A stretch of 64,000 bases of DNA from DASPKX01 sp035627835. Lineage in GTDB: Bacteria; Verrucomicrobiota; Verrucomicrobiia; Limisphaerales; SXQI01. Within the stretch, counting starts at the first letter, position 1, and every line of letters starts with the position of its first letter. A model generated the notes under the pieces. The model did not search any database, was not told the origin of the DNA, and saw nothing but the letters and a program-made list of their open reading frames with translations. The DNA is taken from NCBI GenBank assembly GCA_035627835.1, contig DASPKX010000067.1, positions 1-64,000 on the forward strand. Direction: 5' to 3'. Positions 33,803 to 42,256 of this stretch are shown in pieces. Both the position numbers and the translations under genes were made by a program.

Positions 33803-36800
33803 CTATTTTTTTCGAACCCGGTAAAGGCGTCGTGAATGCTGGCCGGCGTTGCTATCTACAAAGCCCATAGATCCGCCCACCAGTGTGCCCTCCCCAACAG
33901 CCGACCAACCTTTGCCATCCGCAGAAGCTTCAACATCGATCGCGGCGCCTACCGGCCCGCTAATCTTGAAGGAGACGTTGCCGCTCGCGTAGGCGATTTC
34001 CGACAACTTGATTTCGTTGTTAATCGGCGTGGCCGCAGAGCCGAAGAACAGACCGTTCAGGAGAGCGTTGTTGCCAGCCGTTTTCGTGATGGTGATTTTT
34101 AGGTGCCCGCGCAGATCCCAGGTCAGGTACTTGCCGCCGGTAAAATCGCTCACGCTTCGAGTATCGAGCACCTCTTCAGTGACAAGGTCGGAGATGGTGA
34201 CTGTCTGGGCGCGACCACCGTTGTCCCAGTCGAGGAAATACATGGAAACGCGGTGGGCGTTCTGATCGCTCAAGCGGAGTTCCAGTGTGAGCGTTGGGTT
34301 GGCATACCAGGTGCCCACGAAGCGTTTCGTGCTCGTGTCCGACTCGAACAATCCGCGTGGGTCAGTGGTGGTTGGTTCCCAAACAAACACGGTCTGTCCC
34401 GACACAGTCAGGTTGGCGTAGGATGGATATTCGGCTGTTGCGCCGGGAAGCACGTAACCGTCCGCGCCGAAGAGCGTGGTCCATGATCCTTTGAGCTGAG
34501 TGTCCACCCCGACATAAGTGGCCGCGCCTGGGTTAGTCGGAGTGGGCGGCGCTGGGGTGCGAATGTCAGCGGTGTTGGAGTAAGCGGATGGGCCAACGCC
34601 ATTGGCCGCGCGAACTCTATAAGCGTAGGCCGTTGAAGCAGCGACGGCATTGTCTGTGTAGGACGTGGAGTTGGCGCCAAGCTCCGTGAGGACCGAGAAG
34701 GACCCGCCGCTGGTGGCGCGTTCCACAATGAATTTCGTTTCATCACCACTGTTGTCGCGCCAGGTCAGCGCAATTTGCCGGTGAGAGTTGGCGCGGGCGA
34801 TGAGTTCCGAAGGCGGTGTAGGTGGAACGGGATCGGGCTCACGTTCCGTGGTGGCGTTGGCTTCAGCGGTGAAGGCGCTTTCGCCGCTGCCGTTCGCGGA
34901 GCGCACACGGTAGTAATACTTTGTGCCGCTGCGCAGGCCACTGTCGGTGAAGCTTGTTGCGTTCGCCGCGGCTGCGGTGAGGCGGGCAAAGGAGCCACCT
35001 TCCGTGCGGCGGTCGATCTGGAATTCCGTCTCGTTGTCGCTGTTGTCATTCCAACGGAGAACGATTTGGCTGCGGCCATTCGCCTGGGCTGAAAGATTGC
35101 TAGGGGCGCTTGGGGCTGTCGGTGTTGGGCCCCCGCCGCCACCTTGGGACTCGACACTGACGAAGACTCCCTGGCTGGGATTGTAGTATGTGCCGCTCCC
35201 GGAGGTTTCGAGTTTGATCGCCCGAACCATGTAAGTGAATCGGCCTTGCGGAGCGCCATCGGTGAAGCTCGTTCCCTGAACGGGTGAGGCCGTCACCTTG
35301 GTGAAGGCACCGGATTCCGAAGTGGAGCGATACACGTTGTATCCGACGATGTCGCTGTCGCTGGACCCACTCCATTGGAGCTTAACACCGCTGCTGGTGC
35401 CTTGCGCGCTAAGATTGCCAGCGGGAGCGACTGGATGCGCGCGCAGAGTCGGATCGCCGTGAAGGGCGATATGAATCTGGCGTTCGCCGCGGCTGATAAC
35501 CGGATAAACTTCGCCGTCATGGTTTTGGGTGATTTTGATGCCATAACCAACGGTTTCACCCATCGCCATGTGATGGAAGAAATTGTGCGGGTAACCGGCG
35601 TAGGAGCTGGTGAGTGTGTAGGAGGTGGACCCCAGGACAGCGCGGAGAAAGTTGCTCTCATTATTCCAATCGCCGTAGTAGCTGCCGAGGAACATTGTGA
35701 AGACGACTTGGATGTCTTTTAGCGCAAAGTCGTCGGACTCTGCCACGCCGGAGGAGTAGTAATAGCTGCCACCGCCAGCGCCCCACGACATCAAATAACT
35801 GCCGGAAGTCACCGCGCTGAGCCATGTTCCGCCAGCTTCAGTGACCTGGCCTTGGCCAAGAAGGGCTGTCATGTTGCGCCACCCGCTGCCAACGATCGGA
35901 TCCCCTCTTCGGAACCCGAAAAAGTCAGCAATGATGCCCCGGCGTTCCACGTTAAACAGTTTGTGGCGGAAGCGGTGGTCCTTGTTCAGGTATTGTCGGA
36001 GCAAATCCAACTCGGAACGGGAAGGGTTCTTGTTGGAGAAGCACGTCAGGTTGGAAAGATCGATGCGTCCAATCTCCAGTTCAATGTCACTGGGGATTTC
36101 GTTCTGGTCGAACTTGCCGTCTCCGGGAAGGTTGTGGTTGATCTCGCGCTCGGCGGTGGTGGTGCGAACGGAGTGATCGGTCCAAGTGCCGTTCATATCG
36201 CCGTAGAAGACGTCGGCTGGCCATGCGCCTTTATGGTTGTCGTGGTCGTCCGGCGCGACGTCACCGGAATACGGAACTGGAATCGCGCCGAAGAGGATCA
36301 CGGTTCGGACGTTGCCTGGGTCGGCGTTGTACTCGCCGCGGATGACGTCTTTCACAGCTTGAACGCCGCTGGAGACAGAGATGTCGCGGCGGATTGGGAT
36401 CCACCCGTCGCCGACGAGATCGCGAATGAGGCGGCTCAGCTCGGCTTCAAGCGATCCCGAGAAGCGGTTGTCCACGATGACGATGACTTTGCCGCGGTTC
36501 TCGATGGCGGGCACGTTGATGCCGGCGTAGGTGAAGCCATAACCAGTAAAGCCGAGGCTCGTGTTCTTCTTTACCTGGTACTCGAAAGCGGAGCCGACGC
36601 CGACGTTCGAATCGGTGAAACCGGTGGCGCTTCCGCCAACATCACCGATGTGGTTCCAGCTACGATCCGCCTTGTTCTTGCGATAAATGGAGTAACCGGT
36701 GGCGTCCGGGCGCTGTGGCCATTGAAGGTTGATTCGTGGAGGCGAGGTCTCAACGCTGGCGCTGAGTTCGACCGAGTAATCCCGAGGGACTGCTGCCTCA

Positions 36801-36871
36801 ATGACAAGGCAGGACAACAGAGCGCAAGCCAGGGCAAGGGTGCGCGCTCTCCACCCAAAGTTCCGCGTCAT
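33803..36871 (-). CDS. Secreted Fn3 multidomain protein with a gingipain-like central region
   Basis: The 1022-aa protein has a signal peptide (ARTLALACALLSCLVIEAAV). The order is Fn3 (about 30-110), a central region of about 120-470, three Fn3 domains (about 490-580, 595-680, 690-775), a beta-sandwich (about 790-940) and a C-terminal domain ending HSRRLYRVRKK. The centre (VIVIVDNRFSGSLEAELSRL, RTVILFGAIPVPYSGDVAPD) recalls the caspase-like C25 fold. The places where C25 has its His and Cys appear to read MSWGAGG and MFLGSYYGDW. It may therefore be inactive, or not a peptidase. The ATG at 36871 is used; an upstream TTG is also in frame. Confidence 0.72.
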   Translation of the reverse strand: MTRNFGWRARTLALACALLSCLVIEAAVPRDYSVELSASVETSPPRINLQWPQRPDATGYSIYRKNKADRSWNHIGDVGGSATGFTDSNVGVGSAFEYQVKKNTSLGFTGYGFTYAGINVPAIENRGKVIVIVDNRFSGSLEAELSRLIRDLVGDGWIPIRRDISVSSGVQAVKDVIRGEYNADPGNVRTVILFGAIPVPYSGDVAPDDHDNHKGAWPADVFYGDMNGTWTDHSVRTTTAEREINHNLPGDGKFDQNEIPSDIELEIGRIDLSNLTCFSNKNPSRSELDLLRQYLNKDHRFRHKLFNVERRGIIADFFGFRRGDPIVGSGWRNMTALLGQGQVTEAGGTWLSAVTSGSYLMSWGAGGGSYYYSSGVAESDDFALKDIQVVFTMFLGSYYGDWNNESNFLRAVLGSTSYTLTSSYAGYPHNFFHHMAMGETVGYGIKITQNHDGEVYPVISRGERQIHIALHGDPTLRAHPVAPAGNLSAQGTSSGVKLQWSGSSDSDIVGYNVYRSTSESGAFTKVTASPVQGTSFTDGAPQGRFTYMVRAIKLETSGSGTYYNPSQGVFVSVESQGGGGGPTPTAPSAPSNLSAQANGRSQIVLRWNDNSDNETEFQIDRRTEGGSFARLTAAAANATSFTDSGLRSGTKYYYRVRSANGSGESAFTAEANATTEREPDPVPPTPPSELIARANSHRQIALTWRDNSGDETKFIVERATSGGSFSVLTELGANSTSYTDNAVAASTAYAYRVRAANGVGPSAYSNTADIRTPAPPTPTNPGAATYVGVDTQLKGSWTTLFGADGYVLPGATAEYPSYANLTVSGQTVFVWEPTTTDPRGLFESDTSTKRFVGTWYANPTLTLELRLSDQNAHRVSMYFLDWDNGGRAQTVTISDLVTEEVLDTRSVSDFTGGKYLTWDLRGHLKITITKTAGNNALLNGLFFGSAATPINNEIKLSEIAYASGNVSFKISGPVGAAIDVEASADGKGWSAVGEGTLVGGSMGFVDSNAGQHSRRLYRVRKK

Positions 36872-37156
36872 ATCCAATCCAGTGAGTCCAATCCGTTCCG
36901 CTCGAAAGGTTCCACACGCCCAGAGAATCTAAATGAGAGCGAGACGGCAGAATGGACTCAGGTTTTCTTTGATGGTGGGCTACAACTCAGCCTGCCAGAG
37001 GGGGAAGGAGGAGGTCCGACAGATTCCGATGGTTTTCGAAGATTCGGCTTCGCGATTCTCATCTGCGTTAATCTGCGAATTGTGGGGACCTCCTCCTGTC
37101 TTGTTCCTTAGGCAGATTCGGATTGTCAACGCATAGCCCTTACATACTCTGTGGCC
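36872..37156. other. Intergenic interval with an ATCTGCGTTAATCT copy
   Basis: No gene is seen in these 285 bases. A long plus-strand open frame across this region (35852-37111) is the shadow of the Fn3 gene and is not real. The 14-nt ATCTGCGTTAATCT (37061-37074), also at 9806, is here followed by GCGAATTG. A TTGTCA about 29 nt before the ftsK ATG could be a -35, but no good -10 follows. Confidence 0.6.
37061..37074 (+). repeat. ATCTGCGTTAATCT dispersed repeat, copy 2
   Basis: Identical over 14 nt to 9806-9819; both are in non-coding DNA. Confidence 0.5.
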
Positions 37157-39781
37157 ATGGCTCGAAAAGAAGGCCGCGCCAAGCCTGAAGGCGGTCTGAA
37201 CGATATCATCGGGATTATCTGGATCGCCCTGGCGTTCCTGTTTTTCCTCGCTTTATACAGCTACGATCCAGCTGATGGCGGCTATAACCGCGTCGGCGCC
37301 AGTGGCGAGCCTCGGAATTGGGCTGGATCCGTGGGCGTGTTCCTCGCTTACCGCTGCCTGCTGCTGCCTTTTGGCGCGGCCGCTTTCCTTGTGCCATTCG
37401 CCCTTCTCGCCTTGGGGCTGGGTTACCTCTTCGAATTTTTGTCGTTTCTAAAGCGCCGTTGGTTTTGGTTCATCAGCTTTATTCTTTCGTGCATCTGCCT
37501 GCTCCAGACCTGGAACCTGGCCTGGGGTTTCCTGGCTGACTGGCAAAAGAGCATCAATGCGCCTATAGGCGGGTTGATTGGATTGGCCCTGCATGGCTCC
37601 ATTTTCAAGCACTTCGGAGCGGCGGGGGCGACCGTGGTGCTCTTGGCCATTTACGCTATCAGCTTGCTGTTCCTGACGAATTTCCAGTTGGGGGCGTGGT
37701 TGCGGCAGTATTGGGCGGAGCGCGCCGAGCGGAAGAAATCGATGGAAGCGAGCTTGTTCGCCGAGGAAAAGGCCTTGGCGAAGAAATCAAAGGAACTCGA
37801 GAAGGAATCGAAGAAGCTGGAAGCGGAAGCTCGGAAAGCCGCAAAGGCCAGCCCGTTCAGCGCGGATGAAGATGATGATGAAGGCTCGGAGAAAAGCACC
37901 CTGGGGGCGGACTTGCAGCCGGTGCCGGAGCCCACGGTGCGGGATTTAAGTGTGCCCCAAGCGCGCCCTGCGAAGGCCAAAGCGGCAGCGGCCCCAGAGT
38001 CCGAGCCGCCTGCGGACATTGAAGGTGAAGTCATCAGCGCCAAGGAAGTGGTGGCTGCCGCCTCGAGCGCGGATATCCTCGGGACGAAGAAAAACGGCGA
38101 GGAACCCCACGGGGCTGCCGCACAGCCTCCGCTCCCGCTCACTGGCAAGCCTAAGCCGAAGAAGGTGAAGCCGATCACAGTGGCTTCGGGGCCGCGCATC
38201 GGGAATTACCAACTCCCATCGGCAAACTTCCTCAACATGCCGGACCCAACTGTGCGCTCGACGGAGTCGAAAGAGGATCTGGTCGCGAACGCCCGGCTGA
38301 TGCAGAAGACTTTGGCGGAGTTCGATATCGAAGTCTCGCTTGGTGACATCACCAAAGGGCCGACGATCACGCGATATGAGTTGCATCCGGTTCCGGGTGT
38401 GCGGCTGGAGAAGATCACCGCCCTGACAAATAACATTGCCGCTGCCTTGAAAGCGGAGCGAATCAACGTTCTGGCGCCCATCCCGGGGAAAAGCTCCGTC
38501 GGCGTCGAAGTTCCGAACGCGGTCAAAACAAAGGTTATCATGCGCGACCTGCTCGAAAGCGAGGAGTGGGTGAACACCAAAGCGCGGATTCCATTAGCCC
38601 TGGGCAAGGATGTCTATGGCAACGCCATTATCGCGGACCTGGCAGAGATGCCGCACTTGCTGATCGCAGGCAGCACGGGGTCCGGGAAGTCGGTTTGCAT
38701 CAACTCGATCATCGCCTCCCTGCTCTATCGCTTTGCGCCGGACGAACTGCGGTTTGTCATGATCGACCCTAAAGTGGTCGAGTTGCAGCAATACAACGCG
38801 CTTCCGCACCTGGTTGTCCCCGTCGTGACCGACCCGAAGAAGGTGATTCTCGCCTTGAGATGGGTGGTTAACGAGATGGAGAAGCGGTACCAAATCTTTG
38901 CGAAGGTCGGGGTGCGCAACATCAAGTCATTCAACGAGCGCCCGAAGAAAGAGCCAGAACCGCAGCCGCAGTTGCCGTTGGAACCCAAGAAGGACGCAAA
39001 GAATGGCGAGGCGCCGTCTTCGGATGGATTCGCCGTGGAACTGGACGAGGAAATTGTGGTGCCGCGGGAGGACGACATCGTCATTCCGGAAAGGCTCAGC
39101 TACATCGTTGTTATTATCGATGAGTTGGCGGATTTGATGCTGGTTGCCCCAGCGGATGTCGAAATGGCGATCGCGCGCATCACTCAAATGGCGCGTGCGG
39201 CCGGGATTCATTGCATCGTGGCAACTCAGCGCCCGAGCGTGGATGTCATCACCGGGGTCATCAAAGCAAACATCCCGGCGCGTATCGCGTTCCAAGTCGC
39301 GGCGAAGGTCGATTCCCGCACGATTCTAGATGCCATGGGAGCCGATAAGCTTCTTGGCAAAGGCGATATGCTTTACCTCCCGCCAGGCACCGCAAAGCTC
39401 ACACGCGCCCAGGGTGTGCTGGTGACCGATCAGGAGATTCAAAGCGTCGTGGACTTCATCGCGAAGCAAGGGAAACCAAGCTATGAGGTTGAAATCCATG
39501 AGCAACTCTCAAAGGGCGGCAGCTCGAGTTTTGGCAGCGATGAAGAGAGCGACTGCGATGAGGATGAGAGCCTGATCGAGCAATGCATCGAGGTGATTCG
39601 CAGCGAGCAGAAGGCCAGTGTCTCGCTGATGCAGCGACGCTTGCGGCTTGGTTACACGAGGGCGGCGCGCATTATGGATGAGCTGGAGCGCCGAGGCATC
39701 GTGGGGCCGAGCAAGGGGGCTGAACCGCGCGACATTCTGATCGATTTGGACGCGGGCGAGCCGGAGAAGGCCGCGCCTTAA
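37157..39781 (+). CDS. ftsK: DNA translocase FtsK
   Basis: The 874-aa protein has four N-terminal transmembrane segments (first IIGIIWIALAFLFFLALYSY), a charged Ala/Lys/Glu-rich linker (about 185-340), and the FtsK alpha-beta motor with Walker A GSTGSGKSV at 505-513 and Walker B in VVIIDELADLM. It ends with the winged-helix gamma domain, VSLMQRRLRLGYTRAARIMD. FtsK couples chromosome segregation and dimer resolution to septation, working with XerCD at dif, neither of which is visible here. ATG 37157 is used; a GTG six bases earlier is in frame. An acidic, Pro-rich stretch lies before Walker B, as in other FtsK proteins. Confidence 0.95.
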   Translation: MARKEGRAKPEGGLNDIIGIIWIALAFLFFLALYSYDPADGGYNRVGASGEPRNWAGSVGVFLAYRCLLLPFGAAAFLVPFALLALGLGYLFEFLSFLKRRWFWFISFILSCICLLQTWNLAWGFLADWQKSINAPIGGLIGLALHGSIFKHFGAAGATVVLLAIYAISLLFLTNFQLGAWLRQYWAERAERKKSMEASLFAEEKALAKKSKELEKESKKLEAEARKAAKASPFSADEDDDEGSEKSTLGADLQPVPEPTVRDLSVPQARPAKAKAAAAPESEPPADIEGEVISAKEVVAAASSADILGTKKNGEEPHGAAAQPPLPLTGKPKPKKVKPITVASGPRIGNYQLPSANFLNMPDPTVRSTESKEDLVANARLMQKTLAEFDIEVSLGDITKGPTITRYELHPVPGVRLEKITALTNNIAAALKAERINVLAPIPGKSSVGVEVPNAVKTKVIMRDLLESEEWVNTKARIPLALGKDVYGNAIIADLAEMPHLLIAGSTGSGKSVCINSIIASLLYRFAPDELRFVMIDPKVVELQQYNALPHLVVPVVTDPKKVILALRWVVNEMEKRYQIFAKVGVRNIKSFNERPKKEPEPQPQLPLEPKKDAKNGEAPSSDGFAVELDEEIVVPREDDIVIPERLSYIVVIIDELADLMLVAPADVEMAIARITQMARAAGIHCIVATQRPSVDVITGVIKANIPARIAFQVAAKVDSRTILDAMGADKLLGKGDMLYLPPGTAKLTRAQGVLVTDQEIQSVVDFIAKQGKPSYEVEIHEQLSKGGSSSFGSDEESDCDEDESLIEQCIEVIRSEQKASVSLMQRRLRLGYTRAARIMDELERRGIVGPSKGAEPRDILIDLDAGEPEKAAP

Positions 39782-39835
39782 GCGAGTTGATGTTGCTAAA
39801 AATGGAGGGTGTGGCAGGCTTACCACGTTGTTGCC

Positions 39836-40174
39836 ATGGATAAACCCAAGATCATTGCCTATCTGAAACCGAGCTGCGGCTGGAGTAACGGCGTTCGCGC
39901 TGTGCTGCGGAAGTACGATCTTCCTTACGAAGACCGTGACATCATCAATGATCCGAACCAACGCCAGGAGATGATCGAGAAAAGCGGGCAGATGCTCAGC
40001 CCGTGCGTTGAAGTGAACGGCAAGATGCTGCCCGACATCAGCGGGGATGAATTGGAGCAGTATTTGGTGGGCGCTAATTTGGTCCAGCTAAACAACCGTC
40101 CAGCAGACGCTCCGACGAATGCTCCTTGCGCCCATGAAGCTCCAGCCACGAGCTGGATGACCTTCAAGCGGTAG
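39836..40174 (+). CDS. Monothiol glutaredoxin-like protein
   Basis: The 112-aa thioredoxin-fold protein has a single catalytic Cys, C14 in SCGWS, where monothiol glutaredoxins have CGFS and dithiol ones CPYC. SPCVEVNGKMLPDISGDEL holds the cis-Pro and glutathione-binding region. The tail (NRPADAPTNAPCAHEAP) is an added disordered segment with another Cys. The likely role is glutathione or iron-sulfur handling. It starts 55 nt after ftsK and ends 3 nt before the convergent rsgA. Confidence 0.85.
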   Translation: MDKPKIIAYLKPSCGWSNGVRAVLRKYDLPYEDRDIINDPNQRQEMIEKSGQMLSPCVEVNGKMLPDISGDELEQYLVGANLVQLNNRPADAPTNAPCAHEAPATSWMTFKR

Positions 40175-40177
40175 AGC

Positions 40178-41242
40178 TTACTCGCGGCCCTTTTCCCGCA
40201 AGCGCTCGTGTAGTTTGCGGGTTTGCATTTTGGTCTTTCGCTTCTGTTCCAGCGAAGCGCGTTGATCAGTTTTGCGGGCAAAAAGCGCTATTTCCTCCTG
40301 CAGTTTGAGATAACTGCCGAAGCGCCTCTCTGTTAAGGCTCCGCTCTGCAGCGCTTCACGAACGGCGCAGCCAGGCTCTGTTTTGTGCTGGCAGTTGGTG
40401 AATTTACACTTTGCTATCAGCTCCTCCACGTCCGTGAAGGTCTCCTGCAAGCCCGTTTGGCCCTCCCACAACTGAAGCTCACGCAAGCCTGGAGTGTCGA
40501 TGATTAATGCCCGGCTTGGGAGAAAAACCAACTCCCGACGGGTGGTCGTATGCCGGCCCTTCTGGTCTTTTTCGCGCACCGGGAGGACGTCGAGGATCTC
40601 GTCCTTGTAGAGGGCGTTGATCAGCGTCGATTTACCCACGCCGGAAGGGCCGATTAAGGCGCAAGTATGGCCTTTCTTGATCCAGGGTTTCAGTTGGCGC
40701 AGGCCTTTATTCTCCAGCCCACTCAAGGCGACCACGGGCGCGCCAGCGGCTATGCCCTCGACTTGAGCGACGGCTGCATCCACACCTTCGGCAAGATCGG
40801 TCTTGGTGAGGAGGACGACCGGCTGGGCTCCACCTTCCCATACGCAGGTTAAGTAGCGCTCGATGCGGCGAAGGTTCAGGTCACCAGCTATAGAAGCGGC
40901 CACAAAAACTGTGTCCACATTCGCGGCCAGCGTTTGCTCCTCAGTCACACCGCGAGCGGAGCCACGGGAAAGCTTCGTTCGGCGTGGCAACAAAGCTTGA
41001 ATGATCACTTTCTCCTCGCGCGGGAGGCGCTCGACTAAAACCCAATCCCCGGTGACGGGATAGTCAGTGCCTTCGTGGCGGAAGCGGCCGGGAACAGTGG
41101 CTGGCCACTCCCCCTCCTCATCCCAAACGAACACGACCCCCCGATTCACGACTGCCACCCTGGCGGGCCGCAGGCCGGGCACGTTTACTTTTGCCGCCGC
41201 TTGAATGAAGAACTCTGACCAGCCCAGCTCTGCTAATTCCAT
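40178..41242 (-). CDS. rsgA: Ribosome small-subunit-dependent GTPase A (RsgA/YjeQ)
   Basis: The 354-aa protein has an N-terminal OB-fold and a circularly permuted GTPase in which G4 (LLTKTDL, about 145-150) precedes G1 (GPSGVGKST, 198-206), then G3 (DTPGLREL). A C-terminal zinc site follows (CKFTNCQHKTEPGC). It hydrolyses GTP when bound to the 30S subunit and assists late assembly. The C-terminal tail is Lys/Arg-rich. It stands apart from the ThuA gene that follows it. Confidence 0.95.
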   Translation of the reverse strand: MELAELGWSEFFIQAAAKVNVPGLRPARVAVVNRGVVFVWDEEGEWPATVPGRFRHEGTDYPVTGDWVLVERLPREEKVIIQALLPRRTKLSRGSARGVTEEQTLAANVDTVFVAASIAGDLNLRRIERYLTCVWEGGAQPVVLLTKTDLAEGVDAAVAQVEGIAAGAPVVALSGLENKGLRQLKPWIKKGHTCALIGPSGVGKSTLINALYKDEILDVLPVREKDQKGRHTTTRRELVFLPSRALIIDTPGLRELQLWEGQTGLQETFTDVEELIAKCKFTNCQHKTEPGCAVREALQSGALTERRFGSYLKLQEEIALFARKTDQRASLEQKRKTKMQTRKLHERLREKGRE

Positions 41243-41291
41243 AGCTCAGTGGGCGAAAGCGGGAATGTTCATGCCGACGCGATGGTTGGGA

Positions 41292-42011
41292 TTACTTGCG
41301 CGCAACCCATTCAAGGGCGTTCCCCACGAGCTTTCGAAAGTTCGGGTTCTCGAAAGCCTCGGGACCATGGCCGAGCTGCAGATAAACAACGCGCGATTTG
41401 CCTTCAGTGCGGGCCCAGGCAAGCGGTTTTCCGCTTTTGGGATGCGTTGTCGTGATCAGCGGAATGGAATCTTTGCCGGTGCGGTAACCCCAGTAGATTT
41501 CATCGAAAATGGTGAAATCAGACACTCCCTTCGTGACGGGATGGTCTTTGGCGACGATCTGCACGGGAATGGTGACGTCATGCTCCCAGCCGAGTTTCTC
41601 GGTGACTTTGCCCCTTTGATCCTGCGGCTCCGGATAAGTGCCGCCAATAATACGCTCGAACTCCGGCCAGCTCTGATAGTTAACAATCGCGTGATGCATG
41701 ACGAGCAAACCGATGCCTCGGTCCATGAGGCCTTTGAAGCGTGATTTCTGCTGCTCAGTGATTTCCTGGACCATGTCGTAGAGCACAACGGCGTCGTAAG
41801 TGTAAAGGTCATCGCGCTCGTAGGCGGTGGAGGAACCCTTCCCGTGCTCGGCGTGGATGAAAGTGATGTTGGTGTTGTCCTTGAAAATCTGAAAGAAGGG
41901 CGTGGCTTCGAAGCCGTGCCCACCGGTTACGATAAGGGTCTTCAGCGGTCGATCAGCAGCGTGGCTGAGAGCGGCGCAAAGAGCCAGGGCGAGTATTGCG
42001 AGCAAGCGCAT
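41292..42011 (-). CDS. Secreted ThuA-domain protein
   Basis: The 239-aa protein has a signal peptide (RLLAILALALCAALSHA) and a ThuA domain: KTLIVTGGHGFEATPFF, YDAVVLYDMVQEI, GIGLLVMHHAIVNYQSWPEF, IFDEIYWGYRTG and LGHGPEAFENPNFRKLV. ThuA domains have a glutamine-amidotransferase-like fold and are tied to sugar metabolism in the periplasm. It is the second ThuA gene of the window and, unlike the one at 25950, is not fused to DUF1080. It stands in a short gap with no partner. Confidence 0.9.
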   Translation of the reverse strand: MRLLAILALALCAALSHAADRPLKTLIVTGGHGFEATPFFQIFKDNTNITFIHAEHGKGSSTAYERDDLYTYDAVVLYDMVQEITEQQKSRFKGLMDRGIGLLVMHHAIVNYQSWPEFERIIGGTYPEPQDQRGKVTEKLGWEHDVTIPVQIVAKDHPVTKGVSDFTIFDEIYWGYRTGKDSIPLITTTHPKSGKPLAWARTEGKSRVVYLQLGHGPEAFENPNFRKLVGNALEWVARK

Positions 42012-42256
42012 GCGCTGAAGTGTACGTGAGTTGGCCGCGATTGAGAAGCGCGCGACAAAAGGGAGTGAAGAACTCGATTGTAATGGCGCGGGTTTATGGA
42101 AATGTCCGCTTTAAGCCTCCTTACGCCCTCTGTCACATTCAGTTACACGGTGGGGAGGTTCCCTGATGGAGGGTCGGGGGTTGCCCACCTTGCATTTTAC
42201 GTTCCCGCGCACCACTCTACTTCCCTCAAGGAATATCTTAGCTGTCCGACGCCAAT
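42012..42256. other. Divergent intergenic region, nothing recognised
   Basis: The region separates the ThuA gene from the receiver-kinase, which diverge, and presumably holds both promoters, but no clear -35/-10 pair, repeat or gene was recognised. Confidence 0.5.

Noticed and set aside
35852..37111. A 419-codon plus-strand open frame
   Set aside because: It overlaps the Fn3 gene on the other strand for most of its length, has no recognisable domain, and its composition is that of an antisense shadow.
38930..39110. Acidic, Pro-rich insert in FtsK before Walker B
   Set aside because: FtsK proteins vary in length at this place and the motor motifs are intact.
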